Origin: CAWBRT01 sp963814745
GTDB taxonomy: Bacteria > Acidobacteriota > Terriglobia > Terriglobales > Acidobacteriaceae
DNA: 64,000 nt
Direction: 5' to 3'
NCBI GenBank assembly: GCA_963814745.1
Contig: CAWFEA010000018.1
Location: forward strand, 1 to 64,000
The translations under genes were made by a program, and so were the position numbers. Each line of letters opens with the position of its first letter. The stretch's first letter is position 1. Below are positions 1-8,383 of the stretch, piece after piece. The notes below the pieces were generated by a model, which searched no databases, was not told the DNA's origin, and saw nothing but the letters and a program-made list of their open reading frames with translations.

Positions 1-1
1 T

Positions 2-508
2 ATCCTCAAGGGCTACGTCGCCGTGACCATCGCCTATGCCTATGGCATGTTTGCCGCTTGGCGGCACACGCCCCAAGCCAGCGGATTTCCGCCCAACGCT
101 CCCGCCGAATCCGCCGTTCAGCAGGCATTCCTGCTGGGCGCAGTGGCCGCTTTTTTCGCCATCATCGGACACATGTTTACCATCTGGCTGCGCTTCAAGG
201 GAGGCAAGGGCGTCGCCACCGGCCTGGGAGTTTTTCTCGCGCTTGCGCCCAAGGCGGTGCTCATCGTGTTCGCCGTCTTCGTCGCAATTGTGGCGGCGAC
301 GCGCTACATTTCGCTTGGTTCCATGGTGGCCGCCGCGTTGTTCCCCTTCTGCTTTTATTTCCTGCAGCCCGCGCACGCTACCCCGGGAGTGCTCGCCATG
401 CTTGCCGGCGTCTCCCTGCTCATCATCTACCGTCATCGGGGAAATATCAGGCGACTGCTGGCCGGTAAAGAAAACCGCTTCGGAGCCAAGCAAGGAGAAC
501 CGAAGTGA
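2..508 (+). CDS. plsY: Glycerol-3-phosphate acyltransferase PlsY (3' part, gene starts before the window)
   Basis: Polytopic inner-membrane enzyme that transfers the acyl group of acyl-phosphate to glycerol-3-phosphate, giving lysophosphatidic acid, the first step of phospholipid synthesis. The frame is open to the window edge and begins with ILKGYVAV, matching the conserved DxxKG loop at the end of the first helix of PlsY, so only a short N-terminus is missing. The family signature FKGGKGVATGLG is present, followed by hydrophobic helices and a basic C-terminus. The stop overlaps the gpsA start by 4 bp, so the two genes making and using glycerol-3-phosphate are translationally coupled. The assignment is firm; only the true start is unseen. 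Confidence 0.93.
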   Translation: MLKGYVAVTIAYAYGMFAAWRHTPQASGFPPNAPAESAVQQAFLLGAVAAFFAIIGHMFTIWLRFKGGKGVATGLGVFLALAPKAVLIVFAVFVAIVAATRYISLGSMVAAALFPFCFYFLQPAHATPGVLAMLAGVSLLIIYRHRGNIRRLLAGKENRFGAKQGEPK

Positions 509-1530
509 GCCGAATCGCGATCATCGGAGCAGGTGCATGGGGGACGTCGCTCAGCGTCGTGCTGGCGCGCAACGGAGTTCACCAGGTGCGGCTATGGGCG
601 TATGAAGCAGAGGTTTGCCGCTCCGTCGAGAGTCGGCGGGAGAACGCGCTGTTTCTGCCCGGAGTGGCGATTCCGGCTGCGGTGCGCGTCACCGGCTCGC
701 TCGCCGAGGCGCTCGACGGCGTTGCCATCGTGATCGGTGTCATGCCCTCGCACCACGCGCGCAATCTCTACCGGCAAATGAAGCCTTATCTGCGGCCCGA
801 GATGCTGTTGGTTTCAGCGACCAAAGGCATCGAGACCGGATCGCTGCTGCGCATGAGCCAGGTGATCCAGGCCGTGCTCAGCGAAGGGCCGTCAGGCTTC
901 CGCCCTCGAATCGGCGCGCTCTCCGGCCCGTCGTTCGCCTTCGAGGTCGCCAAGGGCGATCCCACGGCGGTCACCATCGCCTCCGATGACGCCGAATTGG
1001 CGCACACCGTGCAGCGCGAGTTCAGCGATCCCAAGTTCCGCGTTTATCGGCACGACGATATCGTCGGCGTCGAACTGGGCGGCTCGCTGAAAAACATTAT
1101 CGCCATCGCCGCCGGGGTGGTTGACGGACTCGGGCTTGGCCACAATACGGCGGCTGCGCTCATCACCCGCGGCTTGGCCGAAATGACCCGCCTGGTGGTG
1201 GCCTGCGGAGGACAGGCCGAGACCATGGCCGGGCTCTCCGGCCTTGGCGACCTGGTGCTTACCTGCACCGGCGGCCCCTCGCGCAACCGCAGCGTGGGCG
1301 TGGAACTCGGCAAGGGACGCAAACTCGATGAGATTATCGCAAGCATGCACGGAAGAGTGGCCGAAGGCGTGCTCACCACCGACGCCGCCGTCGGACTGGC
1401 CGCCAAATACACGCTGGAGATGCCGATCACCGAGCAGACGCACGCGCTGCTCCACGAAGGCAAATCGCCGCGCGAGGCGATTCACGAGTTGATGACCCGG
1501 CCCTTCGCCGCCGAAGTGAAGCTGTATTGA
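505..1530 (+). CDS. gpsA: Glycerol-3-phosphate dehydrogenase [NAD(P)+]
   Basis: Soluble enzyme reducing dihydroxyacetone phosphate to sn-glycerol-3-phosphate, the substrate of the PlsY enzyme encoded just upstream. The 341-residue length is typical. The N-terminal Rossmann loop GAGAWGTS lies at residues 8-15, the ATKGIE motif at 105-110, the LSGPSFAFEVAKG segment near 139-151, and the catalytic lysine of GGSLKNIIA is Lys196. The C-terminal helical domain carries the expected GLGDLVLTC motif. The start is GTG at 505, giving a 4-bp overlap with the plsY stop; no other start fits the Rossmann strand. Nothing is unusual in the protein. Confidence 0.97.
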   Translation: MSRIAIIGAGAWGTSLSVVLARNGVHQVRLWAYEAEVCRSVESRRENALFLPGVAIPAAVRVTGSLAEALDGVAIVIGVMPSHHARNLYRQMKPYLRPEMLLVSATKGIETGSLLRMSQVIQAVLSEGPSGFRPRIGALSGPSFAFEVAKGDPTAVTIASDDAELAHTVQREFSDPKFRVYRHDDIVGVELGGSLKNIIAIAAGVVDGLGLGHNTAAALITRGLAEMTRLVVACGGQAETMAGLSGLGDLVLTCTGGPSRNRSVGVELGKGRKLDEIIASMHGRVAEGVLTTDAAVGLAAKYTLEMPITEQTHALLHEGKSPREAIHELMTRPFAAEVKLY

Positions 1531-1591
1531 AACGAAAACTGGGACACTTTGCACGATTGTCAAATGTTTCTGGGGGTGCAATTTCTCCGCC

Positions 1592-2443
1592 ATGAAAACG
1601 CTCATATTGGCTGTGCTCTTGACCATCATGCAGGCACTTCCACCAGTCCCACGGCAGACAGCCGATAATTCCGCTGGCGCAACCTCCAACGTCAAGAGCC
1701 AGGGCAATGCCCAAAAGCCACCATCCCCACCACCTGTGAACATGAACGGCAAAGAAAAGGCCCGTTCCTCCCAAGGGAACAGTCACGACCAAAACAATGA
1801 AAATAAAGAGCACTCCATAGTCATCCGCGAACTTCCGCCCGTGACGATAAACACACTGAAGGATTGGGCGGATTGGGGATATTGGGGATTCAGCCTTGGA
1901 TTGCTCATCGTAGGCGGTTTCCAAGTATGGCTCGTTTGGAAAACGCTCGGAGCGATAAAGAGACAAGCGGATATTGCGAATCGGACGCTGATAGCTCAAT
2001 TTCGCCCTAAGGTTATCGTGCGATACATCGAGCTGTACAACGGAGCTGGGCTCTGGGGTATACACCTGCTGGTGGGGAATACTGGAGGAACTAACGCGAC
2101 CATCAAAGATGGCAAGATCGAAGTCCGATGGCGGGTTGGGAATGAGCGTCGATATGACCCTCTGCATCGGGGGAGCATTGAGGGTTTCTCTTTGGGAGCC
2201 GGGGAAGAGCAGTCTTTCAATATCGCTATATCGGATAATTCGAGATTTGACAGTAAGATGCATGTTTTCAGACTTGCCCTTGAAGAGGGAAGGCCGGAAA
2301 AATACCTCATGCAAGCTGTGGGCGAAGTGCGCTACGTCGATGATTCTGGCGCGGGAAAGAAAACTGGATTCTTTCGCGTTCTGGATATTCAATCCTTGCG
2401 CTTCGCCGCATCCCAAAATACGGAGGACGAATATCAGGACTAG
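1592..2443 (+). CDS. Membrane protein of unknown function
   Basis: Not recognised by function. The 283-residue product starts with a hydrophobic signal-like segment (residues 1-20). A Pro/Asn/Ser-rich linker follows (about 25-75), then one clear transmembrane helix (about 97-118), and then a roughly 160-residue soluble domain rich in beta-strand-like segments. The layout suggests a periplasmic or cytoplasmic domain tethered to the inner membrane. Base composition is visibly more AT-rich than the flanking gpsA and ftsY, and the gene interrupts a housekeeping stretch, so it may be a later insertion. No strong ribosome-binding site is seen, so the start at 1592 rests on the signal-like N-terminus. 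Confidence 0.7.
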   Translation: MKTLILAVLLTIMQALPPVPRQTADNSAGATSNVKSQGNAQKPPSPPPVNMNGKEKARSSQGNSHDQNNENKEHSIVIRELPPVTINTLKDWADWGYWGFSLGLLIVGGFQVWLVWKTLGAIKRQADIANRTLIAQFRPKVIVRYIELYNGAGLWGIHLLVGNTGGTNATIKDGKIEVRWRVGNERRYDPLHRGSIEGFSLGAGEEQSFNIAISDNSRFDSKMHVFRLALEEGRPEKYLMQAVGEVRYVDDSGAGKKTGFFRVLDIQSLRFAASQNTEDEYQD

Positions 2444-2512
2444 GCATACCAAAATCCAAATTAGGACACTACCCCGGACACCACTGTCGGGCCGATTCCC
2501 CGCCCCGTCCCT

Positions 2513-2518
2513 TATAAT
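2513..2518 (+). promoter_or_regulatory. Putative -10 element of ftsY
   Basis: A perfect TATAAT lies only 11 bases before the ftsY ATG at 2530. No convincing -35 hexamer is visible at the usual spacing. If it is used, transcription would start about five bases before the ATG, giving an almost leaderless mRNA. This fits the lack of an obvious Shine-Dalgarno sequence before this start. Confidence 0.4.
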
Positions 2519-2529
2519 ATTCGATTACG

Positions 2530-3481
2530 ATGATTCAAACTTTATTTGGCAATACCGACGAAAAGCCCTCGTTTTTTGAGCGCATGAAGCAGGCCGTCGC
2601 CCGCACTCGCGAGAACCTGGCGGAGCGCATAGAGGATGTGGTCAGCTTCGGCAAGGAAATTGACCGCGACACTCTCGACGACCTCGAAGCTACCTTGCTG
2701 GCTGCCGATCTCGGCATGGCGACCACCGCGCAGGTGCTCGCCAGCCTGCGGGAAAAAGTCGATCGCAAGCAGATTGACAACATCGAAGAGTTAAAGCGCG
2801 TGCTGAAGGAAGAGCTGCGCGGCATTCTGACGGCGGCGGAAAAGCCCGTCAACAGCGTTGACGGCGAGCCCGAGGTGATTCTCGTGGTCGGCGTCAACGG
2901 CACCGGCAAGACCACCACCATCGGCAAGCTGGCGCACAACCTGCGCGCCCAGGGCAAGAGCGTGCTGCTGTGCGCGGCCGACACCTTCCGCGCCGCCGCC
3001 ATCGAGCAGCTTGAAATCTGGGGCGAGCGCACCGGCACGGAAGTCATCAAGACCAAGCCTGGAGGCGATCCCTCGGCGGTGTTGTTTGACGCCCTGCAGG
3101 CCGCCCGCGCCCGCCACGCCGACTACGTAATCGTCGACACCGCCGGTCGCCTGCACACCAAGGCGAACCTGATGCTCGAACTCGACAAGATGCGGCGAAC
3201 CGCGCAGCGCATCATCGCCGGCGCGCCGCACGAAACCCTTCTGGTGATGGACGCCACCACCGGCCAGAACGGCTTGCAGCAGGCCAAGCTGTTCACCGCA
3301 TCGGCCGGAGTGACCGGAATCGTGCTCACCAAGCTCGACGGCACCGCCAAGGGCGGAATCGTCGTCGCCATTTCGCGCGAGATGGGGTCTGCCGGTGCGC
3401 TACGTGGGCGTAGGCGAGAAGCAAGCCGATCTGCTGCCCTTCCGCGCCGAAGATTTCGTGGAGTCGCTCTTCGCCAAATAG
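2530..3481 (+). CDS. ftsY: Signal recognition particle receptor FtsY (single-base frameshift near the C-terminus)
   Basis: SRP-receptor GTPase that docks ribosome-nascent-chain complexes at the inner membrane. A short N-terminal region and a four-helix N domain (about residues 15-100) precede the G domain: GVNGTGKTTT at 121-130, DTFRAAA at 151-157, DTAGR at 203-207 and TKLDG at 267-271. After residue 286 the frame as written becomes nonsense and runs to 3552, into ribD. Dropping one G from the GGGG run at 3384-3387 restores the conserved C-terminus (LPVRYVGVGEKQADLLPF) and a natural stop at 3479-3481, giving 316 residues. FtsY is essential, so the extra G is most likely a sequence error. Identity is certain. 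Confidence 0.95.
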
Positions 3482-3518
3482 CATTCTTCAATCAACCCAA
3501 GGCTAAGATCGAAGACTT

Positions 3519-4667
3519 ATGGTACGACGCTCGGCAGACGAACTTTTCATGACGCAGGCGCTGGAGTTGGCGCGTCAGGGCGTGGGACTTGCCTCGCCCA
3601 ATCCTTGTGTCGGGGCCATCGTGGTCGACGAGCGCGGCCGCATCGTTGGGCGCGGAGTTCACCGTTATGCCGACCGCAAGCACGCCGAAGTGCTCGCCCT
3701 GGAAGAAGCCGGGACGCTGGCGCGCGGCAACACTCTCTACCTGAATCTGGAGCCTTGCTGCCACACCGGGCGAACCGGGCCGTGCACGCAGGCAATCATC
3801 GCGGCGGGAGTTGGACGCGTGGTGGCGGCCATGCGCGATCCCAATCCGCTGGTTGGCGGCAAGGGCTTCGAGCAGCTTCGCCAGGCCGGAGTTGAAGTCA
3901 GCGAAGGCATCCTGGAGTCCGAAGCGCGCAAACTCAACGAATCGTTCGCGCATTTCATCCGCACCGGCGCACCCTTCGTGACCCTGAAGTCGGCGATGAC
4001 GCTCGACGGCAAGATCGCGGCCGCCGTCAACCCCGCTGCCAAGGCTTCTACCACCTACATCACGGGAACCTCGGCTCTGCGTCAGGTACACCGGCTGCGC
4101 CACGCATCCGACGCCATCCTCGTGGGCGTCAACACGGTCATCGCCGACGACCCGCTGCTGACCGACCGCAGCCAGCATCCGCGGCAGCGGCCTTTGCTGC
4201 GCGTCATTCTCGATTCTCACCTGCGTATTCCCACTGATTCGCGCCTCGTCGCCAGCGCTGCCGACGACCTGCTCGTGTTTTGCCTCGATACCCCTGATGA
4301 AAACATCGCCGAAAAAAAGCACGCGCTTGAGCTGTCGGGCGTTCGCGTGGAGCGGCTTCCAGCGGACGCCGAGAAGCGCTTCCCCGACTTGCGATGCGTG
4401 CTCGCGCGCCTGGGAAAGATGCAGATCACGAGCCTGCTGGTCGAAGGCGGCGCCAGCGTAAATTGGACATTTCTGCAGGCCGGCGCGGTCGATAAAGTCT
4501 GGCTCTTTTATGCCCCGAAAATCCTCGGCGGCAGCGCTTCCGTGGGCTTCGCCGGCGGCCAGGGTTTTGCCGCGATGGCGGAGGCCGCGCAGCTCCGCGA
4601 CCTCTCCCTGTGCCGTTACGGCGAGGATTTCGCCGTCGAAGGCTATCTCCACGATCCTTACGCGTAA
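3519..4667 (+). CDS. ribD: Bifunctional riboflavin biosynthesis protein RibD (deaminase/reductase)
   Basis: Carries out two consecutive steps of riboflavin synthesis: deamination of the GTP-derived pyrimidine and NADPH-dependent reduction of its ribose side chain. The N-terminal cytidine-deaminase-like domain has the zinc motif HAE at residues 55-57 and PCCHTGRTGPC at 79-89 (ligands His55, Cys80 and Cys89 by family analogy). The reductase domain begins near residue 150 with FVTLKSAMTLDGKIA and carries LLVEGG and the late GPKI-like APKILGG motif. The 382-residue length is normal. It follows the corrected ftsY stop by 37 bp and is separated from ribE by a repeat-filled gap. Confidence 0.96.
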   Translation: MVRRSADELFMTQALELARQGVGLASPNPCVGAIVVDERGRIVGRGVHRYADRKHAEVLALEEAGTLARGNTLYLNLEPCCHTGRTGPCTQAIIAAGVGRVVAAMRDPNPLVGGKGFEQLRQAGVEVSEGILESEARKLNESFAHFIRTGAPFVTLKSAMTLDGKIAAAVNPAAKASTTYITGTSALRQVHRLRHASDAILVGVNTVIADDPLLTDRSQHPRQRPLLRVILDSHLRIPTDSRLVASAADDLLVFCLDTPDENIAEKKHALELSGVRVERLPADAEKRFPDLRCVLARLGKMQITSLLVEGGASVNWTFLQAGAVDKVWLFYAPKILGGSASVGFAGGQGFAAMAEAAQLRDLSLCRYGEDFAVEGYLHDPYA

Positions 4668-5041
4668 CAGTAAATCACTTTTTAAGGCGCAACCCTTTTT
4701 CTGGGGAAATAAACCCAGGGACCGGCAGAGTCAATTTGGTGACGGTGCCCCCAGCCCGCGCAGCGGGCAAAAGATGGTAGCCCCAGGGCCGGGGTCCCCG
4801 ATACGCGCGCTGTTTGCGTATGGGGGTGGGAGGCGTAAGCCTGGGGTAAGCGCAGTTCGCGAGGTCATAGCCCGCATAGCGGGCGTAAGATCGCCGGACG
4901 CGGGACGTGGGGCGCCCGTCGTGACGAGAAATTCAAATTGACCACTACCCAGCGACATGCTGGCTGGCAAGGTGTGTTGCAGGTCACACTGTGCGCTCCA
5001 TTTGCCAGCTATAATTTCTTTTCGCCATTCATGGAGCTTCT
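4668..5041. repeat. Intergenic palindromic repeat unit between ribD and ribE
   Basis: This 374-base gap holds no credible gene. From 4753 to about 4890 it carries a modular repeat. A short palindrome AGCCCGCGCAGCGGGC (4753-4768) is followed by AAAAGATGGTAGCCCC, a GC-rich hairpin (arms 4796-4806 and 4816-4826), a GGCGTAAGCC inverted repeat, GTTCGCGAGGTCAT, and a second copy of the palindrome (4869-4884). The same order of modules recurs at 25056-25256, with a different sequence in the variable hairpin. The ribE promoter region follows the repeat. The arrangement resembles REP-type dispersed elements; no transposase is associated. Confidence 0.8.
5010..5015 (+). promoter_or_regulatory. Putative -10 element of ribE
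   Basis: Perfect TATAAT 26 bases before the ribE ATG, downstream of the repeat unit. A -35 element is not convincing (CACACT at 4985-4990 with 19-base spacing is the nearest). A GGAGC ribosome-binding site at 5033-5037 precedes the start. No FMN riboswitch is recognisable in the short leader. Confidence 0.35.
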
Positions 5042-5683
5042 ATGTTCACTGGAATCGTCGAAGAAGTCGGCCGCATCGCCCGCATCGAGCAGAAGGGCGA
5101 GAACCGCCGCGTCGTAATTGAAGCCAAGAACACGCCGAAGGAGTTGAAGACGGGCGACAGCTGCGCCGTCAGCGGCGTTTGCCTCACCGCTCTGGCCATC
5201 ACTCCCACCTCTTTTGCCGCCGACCTGGCGCCGGAAACCTGGGTGCGCACTTCCCTCTCCCGCATCACCGAAGGCGCGCTGGTAAACCTGGAATTGCCTC
5301 TCCGGGCCGATGGACGCATGGGCGGGCACATGGTGCAGGGACACGTCGATGGCGTCGGCAAGCTCGTCGAGTTCGAGCGCATCGCCAACTCCGACGACTA
5401 TTGGCTGCACATCGAAGTCCCGCCGGAGTTGGAAAAATACATCGTCTTCAAGGGCTCCATCGCCATTGAAGGCATCAGCCTGACGGTGGCGCGCCTGGAA
5501 GGGCTGATCTGCACCATCGCCATCATTCCCCACACCGTCGAGATGACGAACCTCGGTTCGCTGAAGCCGGGCGACCCGGTCAACATCGAAACCGATATCG
5601 TCGCCAAGTACCTTGAGAAGTGGATACGCAAACCCGAAGCCGCTCCCCTGAAGATTGAGACCCTGGTGGCTAAAGGATTCTGA
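5042..5683 (+). CDS. ribE: Riboflavin synthase, alpha subunit
   Basis: Catalyses dismutation of two 6,7-dimethyl-8-ribityllumazine molecules to riboflavin, the last step of the pathway that includes RibD upstream. The 213-residue protein has the expected duplicated lumazine-binding fold. The first repeat starts with the invariant MFTGIVEEVG. The second starts near residue 94 with GGHMVQGHVDGVG, and each repeat carries an SGVCLT/EGISLT-type motif. The start is fixed by the family N-terminus and a GGAGC site 5 bases upstream. It is separated from ribD by a repeat unit and has its own TATAAT, so it is probably transcribed independently. Confidence 0.96.
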   Translation: MFTGIVEEVGRIARIEQKGENRRVVIEAKNTPKELKTGDSCAVSGVCLTALAITPTSFAADLAPETWVRTSLSRITEGALVNLELPLRADGRMGGHMVQGHVDGVGKLVEFERIANSDDYWLHIEVPPELEKYIVFKGSIAIEGISLTVARLEGLICTIAIIPHTVEMTNLGSLKPGDPVNIETDIVAKYLEKWIRKPEAAPLKIETLVAKGF

Positions 5684-5719
5684 GGCATCCTCGGGAAACT
5701 GCTGGCCGTAACTTGCGCT

Positions 5720-5878
5720 AGCAGGCTGCTAAAAGAACTGTTCTTTGAGGTGTCATCCTGAGCGTAGCGGAGGATCTGCTGTTTGCGCGTGCTGAAAATA
5801 AAGCAGAATCCTTCGGTAATTCTGGTGGCCCATTCAAGCGCCGGGTGCCCCACATCTGCCGCAGTTAGCAGATGTGGG
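5720..5878. repeat. Partial dispersed repeat plus 11-bp hairpin between convergent genes
   Basis: From 5720 the sequence AGCAGGCTGCTAAAAG, then GTGTCATCCTGAGCG and GGATCTGCTGTTTGCGCG, matches one arm of the long palindrome at 8382-8577, without its mirror arm. At 5849-5859 and 5868-5878 a perfect 11-bp inverted repeat (CCCACATCTGC) encloses an 8-base loop. The hairpin lies between the convergent ribE and ABC-ATPase genes and could terminate transcription from both sides, but it lacks a T-run. Confidence 0.6.
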
Positions 5879-5916
5879 ATGTTGCAATCCATCCCACTCA
5901 GCGCCGCTTCAGTTTC

Positions 5917-6708
5917 TCAGGCGCGAACCTGCGGCGGCTGATTGCCCAGATCACGCAGGCTCACGCTGTCCAGCGCCAGAAATTCCTGCACGATGGTCTC
6001 CCGCGAATGTTCCATCTCCTCGAATTTCCCGAAGAACACCACCCGGCCCTCGTGCAGAAAAACCAACCGGTCGGCCAGCTTCTTAGCCAGGGCCATGTCG
6101 TGCGTCACCACGATGCTGGTGAGCTTTAGCTGAACTTTCAGCTTCTGAATGAGACTTCCCAGCAGGTGGGCCATCAGCGGGTCCACCATCGTCGTCGGCT
6201 CATCGTAGAGGATGGCCTCCGGCTGCGCCGCCAGGGCGCGGGCAATCGCCACCGAGCGCTTCAGCCCGGTCGACAACTCCGAAGGCAGTTGGTCGCGGTG
6301 ATGTCCCACGCCGACCATCTCCAGCAATCCGTCGATAATCTGGTAGATCTGGTCTTCGCTGAGCTCGCGGCGTTCGCGCAGCGGAAAGGCGACATTCTCG
6401 CCGACCGTCAGCGAGTCGAACAGCGCGCCGTTCTGAAAGACCATGGTCACCTTTTTCCGAATGCGCTCCATCTGCGCTTCGCCGTAATCCGTCACATCTT
6501 CTTCGGCCACCCGGACGCGCCCCGAATCGGGCTTGAGAAAGCCCATGATGTGATGCAGCGCCACCGATTTTCCCACCCCGCTGCGGCCCAGTAGGCAGAC
6601 GGTTTCGCCCGGCATGACGTCGAAGCTGACATCATCGAGCACCACCTTCTCGCCAAACGCCTTCGAGACATTCTGAAAATCGATATAGGGTTTTCTCTCT
6701 TCGTTCAT
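5917..6708 (-). CDS. ABC transporter ATP-binding protein, MlaF/Mce type
   Basis: Cytoplasmic ATPase most like the MlaF/Mkl subunits that power phospholipid or lipid trafficking with an MlaE permease and an Mce protein. In the 263 residues the Walker A GRSGVGKS is at 41-48, the Q-loop FQNGALFDSL at 91-100, Walker B AILYDE at 165-170 and the H-loop histidine at 203. Two positions are unusual: the signature reads LSTGL (145-149) instead of LSGG, and the D-loop region reads PTTMVDP where GLDP is usual. No permease or Mce gene lies next to it, so its partners must be encoded elsewhere. It may be co-transcribed with the small gene upstream (36-bp gap). Confidence 0.85.
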   Translation of the reverse strand: MNEERKPYIDFQNVSKAFGEKVVLDDVSFDVMPGETVCLLGRSGVGKSVALHHIMGFLKPDSGRVRVAEEDVTDYGEAQMERIRKKVTMVFQNGALFDSLTVGENVAFPLRERRELSEDQIYQIIDGLLEMVGVGHHRDQLPSELSTGLKRSVAIARALAAQPEAILYDEPTTMVDPLMAHLLGSLIQKLKVQLKLTSIVVTHDMALAKKLADRLVFLHEGRVVFFGKFEEMEHSRETIVQEFLALDSVSLRDLGNQPPQVRA

Positions 6709-6744
6709 GTTTGCATTCTCAACGTCAGGGCGGAAAAAATCGGC

Positions 6745-7152
6745 TCAGCTCCACATGCGCGGCGAAGGCATCTGCTGTGTCTGTTCAGGGACCCATTGGA
6801 TTTCCATGCCGACAATCCGGCCGGCAAAATCCAAATCCAGGGTTGCCGGAAGATCGATCACGGCTTCGCCGCTCGACCCGGGCAGGGCTATGAAGACACG
6901 CGGCTCGGCGTAATTCGCCGCGCCTTGCCGGCAGATGAACTTCAGCGCCTGTGAATTGCGGCACTGTTTGGGAACCTCAAAGGCAAACTCCGCCAGGTCG
7001 CTGGTCTCCGAAAGCGAAACCATCGCCTGCACCACCATCTGCGCGGAGATGTCCTCGCCCGCAATCGACAGGTCGGGCTTGAACGAAACGTAGTAGGAGA
7101 ACCCGCTCTCCGGAGTGAACTCCGATCGTTCTACTTGGAAATTCATGATCAT
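6745..7152 (-). CDS. Hypothetical protein with a DUF2283-like C-terminal motif
   Basis: A 135-residue soluble protein without signal peptide or membrane helix. The segment near residues 100-125 (IALPGSSGEAVIDLPAT, then LDFAGRIVGMEI) resembles the end of DUF2283 proteins, whose hallmark is a D-x-D-x-x-G-x-x-x-G-I-E-I strand; this is a resemblance judged by eye. Function is unknown. It starts 36 bp upstream of the MlaF-type ATPase on the same strand and probably shares its transcript. Divergent pilD lies on the other side. The start could be Met1 or Met3. Confidence 0.65.
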   Translation of the reverse strand: MIMNFQVERSEFTPESGFSYYVSFKPDLSIAGEDISAQMVVQAMVSLSETSDLAEFAFEVPKQCRNSQALKFICRQGAANYAEPRVFIALPGSSGEAVIDLPATLDLDFAGRIVGMEIQWVPEQTQQMPSPRMWS

Positions 7153-7247
7153 CTCGCCCGGCGACCAAGATGCCCGGCAATCTCATGTCAAGCTTGCCGG
7201 GGAATCCATTACGACCGCCCCTTGTATCACATAACCCGGCGCCGCTC

Positions 7248-7287
7248 AAAAAGATTCCATAGCACTCAAGCGCCAGGGAATCTTTTT
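7248..7287. other. Inverted repeat in a divergent promoter region
   Basis: AAAAAGATTCC (7248-7258) is mirrored by GGAATCTTTTT (7277-7287) around an 18-base loop, giving an 11-bp perfect stem ending in A/T runs. It looks like a bidirectional intrinsic terminator. Its place is odd: it sits in the 319-base gap between two divergently transcribed genes (6745-7152 minus, 7472-8383 plus). An operator is an alternative reading. The remainder of this gap shows nothing else but a possible -10 at 7395. Confidence 0.55.
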
Positions 7288-7394
7288 TGGCACTCTCGAT
7301 GACGAAAGTCCCGGCCCGTAGGAGTTGGCCGGCGGTATCCAACTGCTAAGCAGCGCCGCACGGTTTTTGCATGGGCCGATTTCGGACCAGCCGT

Positions 7395-7400
7395 TATAAT
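7395..7400 (+). promoter_or_regulatory. Putative -10 element of pilD
   Basis: Perfect TATAAT about 70 bases before the pilD start. A TTGCAT at 7367-7372 is too far away (22 bases) to be a good -35. Only the -10 match supports this call. Confidence 0.3.
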
Positions 7401-7471
7401 CGCAATTCACCTCGGCTCGGAAGGATCTCTGGCAGTTGCATATGCACGTCTGCCGGGGGTAAAAGCGTCTC

Positions 7472-8383
7472 GTGGACCTTCAGACTCTCAACCGTATCTT
7501 CGGCGGCTTGGTCTTCGCCTTCGGGCTGATCTTCGGCAGCTTCCTGAACGTCTGCATTTACCGCATGCCGCGCGGCCTCTCGGTGGTGCGCCCGCGCTCG
7601 GCCTGTCCCAAATGCGGAAAGCCGATCGCCGCTTACGACAATGTTCCCGTCCTCAGTTGGTTGTGGCTGCGCGGACGCTGCCGCCATTGCCACACCCCCA
7701 TTACGCCCCGGTACATGGCCGTCGAGTTGCTGCTCGGCCTGTTCTTTCTCGCCTGCTACGCCAAATTCGGCTTGCAGGTGGAGACTCTCAAGTGGTGCAT
7801 CTTCGCGTTCCTGCTGACCGGCTTGATCTTCACCGACGCCGAAACGCACATTCTCCCTGATAAGCTCACCCTGTCCGGGCTGGCCCTGGGACTCGCCTGG
7901 AGCCTGTTGGTTGCCGTTCCCGGGCCACTCGGCTTTTTCTACGGCCGTGGTGCATTGCCCGCGCCGCTGCTCTCGCTCGCGGACGCCGTGATCGGGGCGG
8001 CCGTCGGCGCCGGCTTCATCTGGGGAACCGCCGCCCTCTACCTGCGATTGCGCGGAGCCGAGGGCATGGGCATGGGAGATGTCAAGCTGATGGCCATGGT
8101 CGGAGCCTTTGTCGGCGCGCCTCTCACCCTGTTCGTGCTGATCACCGCCTCCGTGCTCGGCGGTTTGTACGGCGGCTTGATCGTACTCAACATCTTTCGC
8201 AAACGTCTGTCCCGCTACCGTCGTGTCCCTGGACGGAGCAGCACGGCAGCTCGCGCCTGGCAGTCGGCGTCGCTCAGCCTCCGCTTCTACGAGATGCCGT
8301 TCGGGGTGATGCTGGGATCGATGGCTTTGTTCGCCCTCTTCGCCGGCCAGCCCATTCTGAGCTGGTATCTCGGGCGCTTCTAG
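7472..8383 (+). CDS. pilD: Type IV prepilin peptidase / N-methyltransferase (A24 family)
   Basis: Inner-membrane aspartic protease that cleaves the leader of type IV prepilins or type II pseudopilins and methylates the new N-terminus. The 303-residue protein begins with the FGSFLNVCIYRMPRG motif. It has the cytoplasmic zinc-binding pairs Cys45/Cys48 and Cys70/Cys73, and both catalytic aspartates: Asp122 in IFTDAETHILPD and Asp203 in GMGMGDVKL. About eight hydrophobic segments are present. The start is GTG with a GGGGGT sequence about 11 bases upstream. No pilin or secretion genes are adjacent, so its substrates are encoded elsewhere. Confidence 0.95.
   Translation: MDLQTLNRIFGGLVFAFGLIFGSFLNVCIYRMPRGLSVVRPRSACPKCGKPIAAYDNVPVLSWLWLRGRCRHCHTPITPRYMAVELLLGLFFLACYAKFGLQVETLKWCIFAFLLTGLIFTDAETHILPDKLTLSGLALGLAWSLLVAVPGPLGFFYGRGALPAPLLSLADAVIGAAVGAGFIWGTAALYLRLRGAEGMGMGDVKLMAMVGAFVGAPLTLFVLITASVLGGLYGGLIVLNIFRKRLSRYRRVPGRSSTAARAWQSASLSLRFYEMPFGVMLGSMALFALFAGQPILSWYLGRF

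Noticed and set aside
3492..4652. Long minus-strand open frame (386 codons) opposite ribD
   Set aside because: Exact shadow of ribD; the plus strand has all RibD motifs and the minus product has none. High GC produces long antisense frames.
4970..5041. FMN riboswitch upstream of ribE
   Set aside because: The leader is too short and lacks the conserved FMN-element core.
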